48,505 nt of DNA from Lachnospiraceae bacterium UBA935. GTDB lineage: Bacteria; Bacillota; Clostridia; Lachnospirales; Lachnospiraceae. The notes beneath the pieces were generated by a model. That model saw only the letters and a list, made by a program, of their open reading frames with translations. It was not told the DNA's origin and did not search any database. Position numbers and translations under genes: made by a program. This document shows, in pieces, positions 22,722-29,837 of the stretch. The stretch lies in assembly GCA_002293525.1 (NCBI GenBank), contig DBDJ01000023.1, positions 1 to 48,505 of the forward strand, read 5' to 3'. Position 1 is the first letter of the stretch. Each line of letters begins with the position of its first letter.

Positions 22722-23153
22722 CTAGTCAATTGTAATATAATAGCTGCCGGCTTTACCGGAATCCGCTTTTGCCTGCAAGGTATAAGTTCCGCTGTTAAAA
22801 GGAACCGTATCCATTGTCACACTGTATCCGTCAATACACACTTTTACGCTGCCTATTGGTTCTCCATCTTTATCTACAATCCTGAAACTAAGCTTGCCGG
22901 CATTTCCGGCACTATTGGTCACTTTGGGATTATCATCAAACAAATTATTGGATGATGTAATATTTGTATAGGCAGTATCTGAAACATAGGCTGTCCCGCT
23001 CCAAAAAACCCGCCTCAGTTTGATCGGCTCCTGTTCACCGACATTGTCTACTGGGTTATCAGCACTGGCCATTGCTGTCACGGGACTTGCTGCCAACGTT
23101 ATACATAAAAGCGATATAAGAATTTTTTGAAATAAACTCATAATTTTTCTCAT
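22722..23153 (-). CDS. Small secreted protein, tandem paralogue A
   Basis: The 143-residue product has a Sec signal peptide (hydrophobic FQKILISLLCITLAASPVTA, cleavage near AMA-SA at about residue 30). The mature part of about 110 residues starts with a PIKLRRVFWSGTAYVSD block, then a beta-rich module (LSFRIVDKDGEPIGS to TYTLQAKADSGKAGSYYITID). It is a clear duplicate of the next gene (blocks TNITSSNNLF and VTNSAGNAG match TNVTSSNNLF and VTNSAGNSG). Its C-terminal module also resembles the end of the zinc-finger membrane protein upstream. I do not recognise the family; no catalytic residues are evident. Confidence 0.8.
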   Translation of the reverse strand: MRKIMSLFQKILISLLCITLAASPVTAMASADNPVDNVGEQEPIKLRRVFWSGTAYVSDTAYTNITSSNNLFDDNPKVTNSAGNAGKLSFRIVDKDGEPIGSVKVCIDGYSVTMDTVPFNSGTYTLQAKADSGKAGSYYITID

Positions 23154-23186
23154 AAATTAATCTCCTATTCTGCGACAATAAATGTC

Positions 23187-23606
23187 TCAATCTATTTTTA
23201 TCGAGTAATTGCCGGCTTTGCCTGTTGCCGCTTTTGCCTGTAATGTATATGTACCGCTATTAAAAGGGATTTCGTCCATTTTTACGCTTGATCCCACCGC
23301 ACATGATTTGGCCGAACCCACAATTTCTCCTTTGTAATTTACGATTCTAAAGCTTAATGTCCCGCTATTCCCAGCACTGTTCGTCACCTCTGGCCGATCA
23401 TTAAATAAGTTGTTTGAGGATGTAACATTAGTGTAAGACGCATCTGATATATAAGCGGAACCACTCCAGTTTACACGCCTTTGACTAATCGGCACCTGTT
23501 CTGGCTGAATATTTTGTTGATCAGCCTTTGCGGCCGTTACCGTCATCGGGGTTACCGCAATTGAACAAATAATGATCATAGCTAATATTTTTGCTGACTT
23601 TTTCAT
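23187..23606 (-). CDS. Small secreted protein, tandem paralogue B
   Basis: The 139-residue product has a signal peptide (AKILAMIIICSIAVTPMTVT, cleavage near AA-KA) and the same mature layout as paralogue A: QRRVNWSGSAYISDASYTNV, VTNSAGNSGTLSFRIVN and TYTLQAKAATGKAGNYSIKID. The two genes are 33 bases apart and read in the same direction, a recent tandem duplication. AAGGAG lies about 9 bases before the ATG. Together with the zinc-finger gene they form a likely three-gene transcript from the promoter at 24394-24422. Function is not recognised; the beta module suggests an exported binding or adhesive protein. Confidence 0.8.
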   Translation of the reverse strand: MKKSAKILAMIIICSIAVTPMTVTAAKADQQNIQPEQVPISQRRVNWSGSAYISDASYTNVTSSNNLFNDRPEVTNSAGNSGTLSFRIVNYKGEIVGSAKSCAVGSSVKMDEIPFNSGTYTLQAKAATGKAGNYSIKID

Positions 23607-23648
23607 TATAACTGCTCCTTTCTATATTTGATTTGTACAATGATTGGG

Positions 23649-23710
23649 CTCATCTATTTACCGACTCATCTATTTACCGACTTATCTATTTACTGACTCA
23701 TCTATCTTGA
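23649..23710. repeat. 16-bp tandem repeat after the zinc-finger gene
   Basis: Units CTCATCTATTTACCGA at 23649-23664 and 23665-23680 are identical. A third copy (23681-23696) differs at two positions and a partial fourth is at 23697-23710. It begins 2 bases after the stop codon of the zinc-finger gene, the same placement as the htrA repeat. Confidence 0.88.
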
Positions 23711-23712
23711 TT

Positions 23713-24324
23713 CTAATTGATATTAACAAAATATTTCCCTTGGACAGCTGAAATCTGTAACTGGTAAGTTTTATCATTTTGTAATTCTTTCAGAGAATAT
23801 GCTTCTCCCGGATTTACTGAAAAAGGCCCCACTATTACATTATCCCTTTCATCAACTACTTTGATGTTTAATGGCCCGACACTATTAGCATCATTCACTA
23901 AAGATTTTTCATAGAAAATACTGTTAAAAAGAATATCGCTATCGATTTCTTCCCATTCGTCACCTACTTTATTGATTACTAATTTTTGTTCAGGGAAAAA
24001 TATGCTATGAATGCTCCCTACATGCTGTAACATGAAATAAGCTGCCCCGGCTGTGAGCGTAAACGCAACCAATATGGCTGTCAGAATGATTCCCTGACGC
24101 CTTCGCCTAATGCTTTTCCCTATTTTATGAAAAATAGTATGCAAAGACGAATGATTCTCCTCTGTCTTTACAGCTGCATTATCTTTAGCAATTATTATGG
24201 ATTCATATATATTTTTACATTCATCACAGTTCCCAAAATGTTCTTGCATAATTTCTTGTGTATATTCACTACACAATCCGTTAGCATATGATGGTATCAA
24301 ATCTCTGATTACCTCACACTTCAT
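23713..24324 (-). CDS. zf-HC2 anti-sigma-like membrane protein with secreted-type C-terminus
   Basis: Residues 1-40 have the anti-sigma zinc-finger pattern (Cys3, then His29-x3-Cys33-x2-Cys36) with the common IRDLIPSYANGLCSE start. A basic stretch and one transmembrane helix (about 77-99) follow. The extracytoplasmic part ends in a beta-rich module (GPLNIKVVDERDNVIVGPF to KYFVNIN, about 150-203) similar to the C-termini of the two secreted proteins encoded next. No sigma-factor gene is adjacent, so the partner is missing or elsewhere. GGAGG precedes the ATG. The shared module suggests the outer domain could bind or compete with the secreted proteins; that is inference. Confidence 0.8.
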   Translation of the reverse strand: MKCEVIRDLIPSYANGLCSEYTQEIMQEHFGNCDECKNIYESIIIAKDNAAVKTEENHSSLHTIFHKIGKSIRRRRQGIILTAILVAFTLTAGAAYFMLQHVGSIHSIFFPEQKLVINKVGDEWEEIDSDILFNSIFYEKSLVNDANSVGPLNIKVVDERDNVIVGPFSVNPGEAYSLKELQNDKTYQLQISAVQGKYFVNIN

Positions 24325-24393
24325 GATGTTTACCCTCCTCTTGCAACTTGTTTAAAACACTCCTTTCTGCCTGTTATATGTTGTTTAATAGAA

Positions 24394-24422
24394 ATTTTAA
24401 CACATAACATATCCGTAGTCAA
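24394..24422 (-). promoter_or_regulatory. Promoter of the zf-HC2 and secreted protein genes
   Basis: On the minus strand TTGACT (24417-24422) and TAAAAT (24394-24399) are separated by 17 bases, about 70 bases before the zf-HC2 start. The remaining AT-rich gap (24423-24610) shows no gene. Confidence 0.6.
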
Positions 24423-24610
24423 TATAATATATTATATATTACTTCAATACCATAAAAACACATTATATTACAAATTACAGCAATTAGTTGTTTTATATAT
24501 GTTTTTCTGATTAAACATTTTAACGTCTATTGGTTTCATTATTATACAGTTTTAATGATTAGTTATTCGGATACGGTATTGATTATACCAGTATATGGAA
24601 TCCATAGTCC

Positions 24611-24895
24611 TTATACTTCCTTCTCAGCTTCTATCTTATTGGCACGAAACGCTGCCGCGGCGCCTTTTTGCGTTTTCGCAATTCCCGGGGCAAAAAAAAT
24701 ATTCTCTAGCCTATCTCTGGGAATACCCAATACTTCCGCTATTTTTATCGCTTCTTTTACAGTTAGTATTTCCCCGTCTACGTTATTAATCTTCATATTA
24801 AGGGCTTCCGGATCTAGTTCTATGGCTCGGGCAAGCCCTTCCAAAGTTAATCCCGCTCTTCTTATCCAAATCATTATTTCTTTAGTATCGACCAT
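24611..24895 (-). CDS. HTH-type regulator (XRE-like)
   Basis: This protein has about 95 residues from the ATG at 24895, which follows GAGAGGG; a TTG at 24925 is a less likely start. It reads as a compact helix-turn-helix: MIWIRRAGLTLEGLARAIEL then LTVKEAIKIAEVLGIPRDRL, ending in a basic, Ala-rich tail. It is divergent from another XRE regulator, with a shared, dyad-rich promoter region. The pair resembles a two-repressor switch of mobile elements, but no phage or integrative genes are nearby. Its targets are unknown. Confidence 0.7.
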   Translation of the reverse strand: MVDTKEIMIWIRRAGLTLEGLARAIELDPEALNMKINNVDGEILTVKEAIKIAEVLGIPRDRLENIFFAPGIAKTQKGAAAAFRANKIEAEKEV

Positions 24896-24910
24896 ACTTT
24901 CCCTCTCTTT

Positions 24911-25018
24911 CTTGCGGATACGCAAGTCCGTATTTTCATAATACCATAATTGCAGGTATTGTCAATAACTTTTATAAACCGACGGTTGCTTGTAAAAATA
25001 CGAGTTTTCAGGTATATT
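24911..25018. promoter_or_regulatory. Divergent promoters and operator-like dyads between two HTH genes
   Basis: Minus-strand promoter: TTGACA (24960-24965), 16 bases, TATTAT (24938-24943). Plus-strand promoter: TTGTAA (24990-24995), 17 bases, TATATT (25013-25018). Dyads CTTGCG/CGCAAG (24911-24926) and AATACC/GGTATT (24940-24960) lie over the minus-strand start region. The motif AAAATACG followed by G and A/C residues occurs once in each direction, one near each promoter. This is the layout expected of mutual or autorepression. Confidence 0.65.
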
Positions 25019-25038
25019 ATTACTAAGGTGGTGATCGT

Positions 25039-25401
25039 ATGGATATTCACGAAAGAATCAGAAAAAGAAGATCGGAAATAAAAAAGAATTTAGCTGATGT
25101 GGCAGAGGAAATCGGCATCAATACAGCAACACTGTCGCGATACGAAAGTGGCGAAATACAAAATATGGGAATCGATAAAGTGGAACCTTTAGCCAAGGCG
25201 CTGCAATGCAGCACCGGTTATATCATGGGCTGGACTGAATCCATTGGCGATTCCAGCCAAAGCAGCATCCACAATGAAGAAATGGTAAAGATAATTCATG
25301 ACAAAAAGGCCGAGCCGGTTTTCAAGGTCTTACAGAATGAAAATTTGCGTCAGCGTCTGATCAGCTATGCCCGTTACCTGTTATCTGAGCCTGAAGAGTG
25401 A
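25039..25401 (+). CDS. XRE-family repressor
   Basis: The 120-residue protein begins with a full Cro/CI helix-turn-helix (ERIRKRRSEIKKNLADVAEE, INTATLSRYESGEIQNM, LAKALQCSTGYIMGW). A charged linker and a C-terminal helical part without a peptidase dyad follow. AAGGTGG precedes the ATG. It has its own promoter, divergent from the other HTH gene. The sequence style is that of phage or ICE immunity repressors, but I see no other mobile-element genes. It is convergent with the glycosyltransferase cluster, 5 bases apart. Confidence 0.85.
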   Translation: MDIHERIRKRRSEIKKNLADVAEEIGINTATLSRYESGEIQNMGIDKVEPLAKALQCSTGYIMGWTESIGDSSQSSIHNEEMVKIIHDKKAEPVFKVLQNENLRQRLISYARYLLSEPEE

Positions 25402-25406
25402 GAGGC

Positions 25407-26420
25407 TTACCCCTTTAATCGTCTCAGGATATTGTAATATAGCTGCAGCTGAATGACAAGGTAACGTCCGGTATTTTTCCAGTGAAAGGGGGTTTTATGG
25501 CTTCTTCCGGTTTTGCTCAGGGACAGGCGGATTCCGCTTAATAAGCCTTTCAGATAGCGGGGACCCATACCTTTCAAAAGGAAAAAAAGATATTTAACGG
25601 AAAATCCAACTATAAAGAAGGGCAGGTTCCAGACGATCTGCAGCAGGGGCATATTCTTACCGATCAGATAGATACTGTTACGGGATGTATAGTCCGTCTT
25701 GAACCGGTTATAGCGTGAGCCGCTGGCGCCGCTGCCGGCATGGAGGACGGTGGCAGACGGGGCAAACAGATTATAATAGCCGGCAATCTGGGCCCGGTAA
25801 CCGATGTCGATGTCTTCAAGATAGGCAAAGTAGGTTTCATCGAAACTGCCAAGCTCTTCCAGGATATCCTTGCGGTAGATGGCCGCCCCGGCACAGGCGG
25901 CAAAGATGCGTGTTTCTTTGGTATGGCGGGCGGATGGCCGGTTTTTACCGCGGGCGAAGGCCCAGCCCAGGGCACAGTAATAATCACCGGCATCGTCTAT
26001 CTTATCAGGATCGGACATGGTCAGCATTTTCGCGGCCACGGAAAATATCCTGCGGTCCTGCTTGATGGTTCTCAATAATTCGGAAACAAAGGTGGGCGAC
26101 GGTTTCGTGTCATTGTTCAATAAGATCACAAATTCTGTCGATGACTGGCTTATGCCGGCGTTGACCGCATGGCAGAAACCGGTGTTGTGATCGAACGCTA
26201 TCGTTCTGACCTGTGGATAATGCTCGGCAGTCCAGGAAACGCTTCCGTCCGTTGAGGCATTGTCGGCCAGAACGACCTCCGGGATTAAGTCTCCGACATA
26301 AATTGAGCGGAGGCAATCCTCAAGATAGCGAAGCCCGTTATAATTGGGGATCACTACTGTCACCTCCGGCCGGCCAAGATCCGGCTTTTTTTCTTCGTCA
26401 TTAATCGCGGTTTCCTGCAT
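25407..26420 (-). CDS. GT2 glycosyltransferase
   Basis: The protein begins with a family 2 GT-A domain: VTVVIPNYNGLRYLEDCLRS, ADNASTDGSV, GFCHAVNAGI, LLNNDTKPS (the DxD-like metal motif) and the acceptor block ETYFAYLEDIDIGYR. About 80 C-terminal residues contain a hydrophobic segment and basic residues for membrane association. I choose the ATG at 26420 (337 residues) because GGAG lies 8 bases upstream; the ATG at 26426 would have a spacing of only 2. It follows the next GT gene by 14 bases. The donor sugar cannot be read from sequence. Confidence 0.88.
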   Translation of the reverse strand: MQETAINDEEKKPDLGRPEVTVVIPNYNGLRYLEDCLRSIYVGDLIPEVVLADNASTDGSVSWTAEHYPQVRTIAFDHNTGFCHAVNAGISQSSTEFVILLNNDTKPSPTFVSELLRTIKQDRRIFSVAAKMLTMSDPDKIDDAGDYYCALGWAFARGKNRPSARHTKETRIFAACAGAAIYRKDILEELGSFDETYFAYLEDIDIGYRAQIAGYYNLFAPSATVLHAGSGASGSRYNRFKTDYTSRNSIYLIGKNMPLLQIVWNLPFFIVGFSVKYLFFLLKGMGPRYLKGLLSGIRLSLSKTGRSHKTPFHWKNTGRYLVIQLQLYYNILRRLKG

Positions 26421-26434
26421 AGTCATGTCTCCGA

Positions 26435-27850
26435 TTAATACTTCAGGCGTTCAACCATATTAGGATCCCAGATAATCAAGAAACCGGCATCGCGCACCTT
26501 TTTACAGAACTGTAAGCTGATTTTCTTATAGTCGGCGTCTTCCTTTAAGCCGCCCTTCCAGTCGAAGCGTCCCTTTTTGGTATTCTTAAGATAAGGCAGG
26601 CCGATCACCTCCTCAAGATACTGCTCTGCGGCGGAAGAGACCTGCATGCAGCGGATATCTACGGCCTCGGCCTCCTGACGGAGACTGGCGCGGTGCATGT
26701 AGCCGCTGTATTCTTTGTGCAGACCGTTGTAAAGCGGGGTGCCGTCGGCCTTATAAATACCGCCTGCTATTTTATTATTCTTATTGAGCAGTTTGCCGCC
26801 GATAATGCCGATCTCCGGCCTGAGACTCAGTTCATCAGAAATATAGTCAACCCGGTAAAAACCCAGATGCCTGGTGTGGCTGACCAGACTGTTCCACCCG
26901 CGCTTACGCAAAAAGTCCTCAATGGCGCGTTTGCCTGCTTCATAGGCATATTCCTTGCTCTGGGGATTGTCAGCTGTGGAGTTCGGATGGCAGCGCCAGT
27001 GATACAGCACTTTATCAATATGTCGGACTCCCTGTCTGACATGCCGGTGGCTGATGATCCATTCTTCGGCTGACCTCTTGACGGCTTTGCCCAGCATCGA
27101 GTCAATGGCCCGGAGTACCAGGTCATAATCCTGGGCACCGTCATAGGAAGACCGGAGCTCCAGAGTCTGTAGCAATTCTCTTCTCATGACCAGGAAATGA
27201 CAGATATAGTTGTTTGATAATAGTAAATCCAGATTTAATTCCGGTTTCTCATGGTGTTCAAAGAAGTTCTTGCCCTCTTTATCGCATTTGTCTTCGTCAG
27301 AATATAAGAAATATGGTAAAAACCCTTCTTCTTCACCCTTCCGGATCGCCATTGCCATTTCATACAGCGCATCGGCTGTCAGCAGGTCGTCATGATCCAG
27401 AAGCCCGATATAATCTCCGGTAGTAAACTGCAGCGCCTGATTGGTATTACCCGATATTCCTTTGTTCTCCGGCAGTCTGCGGGAGCGGATACGGTCATCT
27501 TTCTTCTGGTATTCCTTGATGACGGCAGCTATTTCTTCACTTGAGCCGGCGTCGGCGAGAATCAGCTCCCAATGGGGATAGGACTGGCTTAGGACGGATT
27601 CCAGCATGGCTTTGAAACAGGCCGGGTCAGGATCAAAAACCGGGACTGCCAGACTTATTTTGCAGGTCAAGGCGGTACTGTGACGGCGCTGGTTTGCCAA
27701 TGCCTGCTCAGATAACGGCTGATATCCATAGTTATCCCTGATTTCCCTGACAGCACGTTCCTTGGCGGCATAGTAAGTCTGCTTGACCCCGTTCTTCCGC
27801 ATATAATATATTGTTTTTTTTAAATTGGCTATTCTGAGAATCTTCCCCAT
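26435..27850 (-). CDS. GT2 glycosyltransferase with degenerate second domain
   Basis: The first GT2 domain is intact (ISLAVPVFDPD at about 65, LADAGSSEE, NKGISGNTNQAL, GLLDHDDLL, YSDEDKCDKEG, NYICHFLVMRRE). After about residue 320 the protein aligns only with the later half of a second GT2 domain (IGIIGGKLLNKNNKIAGGIY, GYMHRASLRQEAEAVDIRCM). The donor-binding start of that second domain is missing. It probably has a single active site. The start is the ATG at 27850 (471 residues, GGAG 6 bases upstream); a TTG at 27862 overlaps that ribosome site. It lies 29 bases after the phosphohexomutase gene. Confidence 0.85.
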   Translation of the reverse strand: MGKILRIANLKKTIYYMRKNGVKQTYYAAKERAVREIRDNYGYQPLSEQALANQRRHSTALTCKISLAVPVFDPDPACFKAMLESVLSQSYPHWELILADAGSSEEIAAVIKEYQKKDDRIRSRRLPENKGISGNTNQALQFTTGDYIGLLDHDDLLTADALYEMAMAIRKGEEEGFLPYFLYSDEDKCDKEGKNFFEHHEKPELNLDLLLSNNYICHFLVMRRELLQTLELRSSYDGAQDYDLVLRAIDSMLGKAVKRSAEEWIISHRHVRQGVRHIDKVLYHWRCHPNSTADNPQSKEYAYEAGKRAIEDFLRKRGWNSLVSHTRHLGFYRVDYISDELSLRPEIGIIGGKLLNKNNKIAGGIYKADGTPLYNGLHKEYSGYMHRASLRQEAEAVDIRCMQVSSAAEQYLEEVIGLPYLKNTKKGRFDWKGGLKEDADYKKISLQFCKKVRDAGFLIIWDPNMVERLKY

Positions 27851-27879
27851 TTTAATCTCCAAGCGGGGTATTATCCGCT

Positions 27880-29604
27880 TTATAAATAATCTTTGAGCGC
27901 TTCCGTAAGCTTCTCCACCTTCTCCTGAGCATCAGCAAGGCTGTTTCCTTTTACGCCCATGTAGAACTTTATTTTCGGTTCGGTTCCTGACGGGCGGGCA
28001 CAGCACCAAGAATCATTCGTCAAGGCAAAGTACAGCACGTTGGATTTCGGCAGGCCGGTGGTGCCGCCTGTTGCTCCGGTACTCATGTCGGTAATCACGT
28101 CATTATCATAATCGCGAAGTTCCAGTACTGCAAGCTCGCCGAAATTCTTCGGCGGATTGCTCCGCCACTTATCCATGATCTCCTGGATCTGCCGGGAACC
28201 GTCGATGCCCTTCAGGGTAATGGCATATTGTGTTTCTTTGTAATAGCCGTATTTTTCATACAGGGTAAGCATCTGATCCCAGACGGTCTTGCCGTTCTTC
28301 TTGCACCAGGCGGCCATCTCACAGAGACACATCACCGCGACGATGGCATCCTTATCCCGGGCATGGGTTCCTGCCAGGCAGCCGTAGCTTTCTTCCAGCC
28401 CGAAGACATAGCTGTTGGAACCGCTCTGCTCGAAGAACTTGATCTGCTCGCCGATGTATTTAAAGCCGGTGAGGACTTCAATGAATCTCACATCATACTC
28501 TTTGGCGATGGCCGCTGCCATATTGGTCGTCACGATGGTGGAAACAAGCGCCGGATCAGGCGGCATGGTGCCGGTTGCGGTTCTTTCACGCAGGATGTAT
28601 TCGGCAATCAGCATCCCCGACATGTTGCCGGTAAAGGCTATGTACTCGCCGCTTGCACGGTCCAGCGCATAGATCCCCAAGCGATCCGCATCGGGATCGG
28701 TTGCCAGCACGATGTCGGCATTCTTTTCTTTAGCCAGCTTGAGAGCCAGGGTAAAGGCCTTAGGATCTTCCGGATTGGGGTATTCCAAGGTGGTAAAATC
28801 GGGATCCGGCTCCTCCTGCTCCGGAACCACGTACACATTCTTAAACCCAAGTTCGCTTAAGATGCGGCGTACCGGTATGTTTCCGGTTCCGTTAAACGGT
28901 GTATAGACAATCTTGATGTCGTCGGCCTGGTCGCGGATGATCTCGGGATGGATGATCTGTTTCTTTAGTTCCGCCATATAAGCGTCATCGATCTCTTCTC
29001 CGATCACCTGATAAAGTCCGGCGGCTACGGCGGCTTTCTTATCCATGGTCTTGACATCGGCATAATCGGTCACCCGTAGGACCTCGGCGATGATTTCTTC
29101 ATCACGGGGTGCCGCAACCTGGGCACCGTCCTCCCAATAGGCCTTGTAACCGTTATATTCCGGAGGGTTATGGCTGGCCGTGATCACGATGCCGGAAATA
29201 CAGCCAAGCGTCCGCAAGGCGAACGAGAGCTCCGGTGTAGGCCGCAAGGCGTCAAATACATAGGCCTTGATGCCGTTTGCTGCCAGGCAAAGAGCTGCCT
29301 CGTCGGCAAATTCGGGAGATTTTCTTCGGGAATCGTAAGCAATAGCCACTCCCTTTTCCTGTCCCCCTTGCCTGATGATATAGTTTGCCAGTCCCTGCGT
29401 GGCTTTTCTTACGGTATACAGATTCATCCGGTTGGTGCCGGCCCCGATCACGCCGCGGAGGCCGCCGGTGCCAAATTCCAGTTCTTTATAAAAACGGTCT
29501 TCGATCTCCTTTTCATCACCGCTGAGTGCCTGCAGTTCCCTGTGCGTCGCCTCGTCAAAATAATCATCCTTCATCCAATATTCATACTGATCCCGATAAC
29601 TCAT
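27880..29604 (-). CDS. Phospho-sugar mutase (phosphoglucomutase/phosphomannomutase family)
   Basis: The enzyme interconverts hexose 1- and 6-phosphates and supplies glucose 1-phosphate for sugar nucleotides. The 574-residue protein has the four family motifs: phosphoserine loop TASHNP (142-147, Ser144), metal site ATDPDADRLG (near 300), sugar loop GLEESYG (near 390) and phosphate-binding RPSGTEPKIKFY near the C-terminus. Length and the start GTGGLRGVIGAGTNRMN match the PgcA-type alpha-phosphoglucomutases of Firmicutes. GGAGG lies about 8 bases before the ATG. Its place at the head of the GT genes fits provision of dTDP-sugar precursors for rfbA. Confidence 0.94.
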   Translation of the reverse strand: MSYRDQYEYWMKDDYFDEATHRELQALSGDEKEIEDRFYKELEFGTGGLRGVIGAGTNRMNLYTVRKATQGLANYIIRQGGQEKGVAIAYDSRRKSPEFADEAALCLAANGIKAYVFDALRPTPELSFALRTLGCISGIVITASHNPPEYNGYKAYWEDGAQVAAPRDEEIIAEVLRVTDYADVKTMDKKAAVAAGLYQVIGEEIDDAYMAELKKQIIHPEIIRDQADDIKIVYTPFNGTGNIPVRRILSELGFKNVYVVPEQEEPDPDFTTLEYPNPEDPKAFTLALKLAKEKNADIVLATDPDADRLGIYALDRASGEYIAFTGNMSGMLIAEYILRERTATGTMPPDPALVSTIVTTNMAAAIAKEYDVRFIEVLTGFKYIGEQIKFFEQSGSNSYVFGLEESYGCLAGTHARDKDAIVAVMCLCEMAAWCKKNGKTVWDQMLTLYEKYGYYKETQYAITLKGIDGSRQIQEIMDKWRSNPPKNFGELAVLELRDYDNDVITDMSTGATGGTTGLPKSNVLYFALTNDSWCCARPSGTEPKIKFYMGVKGNSLADAQEKVEKLTEALKDYL

Positions 29605-29740
29605 AAATGCACCTCCAAAAATGTAGTAAATAGAATATATCGTTTTAATATTTTAATATTATAGCATAGTAAAGCGAAAATATCAGTATTTTTTCGATAT
29701 GAATTATTTCGCTGTCATTAAGTTTATTAAAAAAAGAGCA

Positions 29741-29762
29741 AGTGGAGGGCTCGGGGGGCGGA
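29741..29762. repeat. Fragment of the E3-type repeat
   Basis: GGCTCGGGGGGCGGA at 29748-29762 is identical to the left end of E3 (4923-4937), 24.8 kb away. The surrounding gap (29605-29837) also holds small stems GGCTC/GAGCC and GCGCA/TGCGC and a minus-strand U-run, so it may serve as the terminator of the 29838 gene. No gene is seen in the gap. Confidence 0.5.
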
Positions 29763-29837
29763 ACCAGAGCCGATGAGGTCCGGGCAATCTGACGATGACC
29801 GCGCAGCCAGTCATAATTGTTGCGCTATAGACAATAA

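Noticed and set aside
24611..25401. Prophage or ICE
   Set aside because: Only the two repressor-like genes suggest it; no integrase, portal, terminase, relaxase or attachment repeats are seen nearby.
28228..28860. 210-codon plus-strand frame opposite the phosphohexomutase
   Set aside because: It is antisense, with no motif and no ribosome site.
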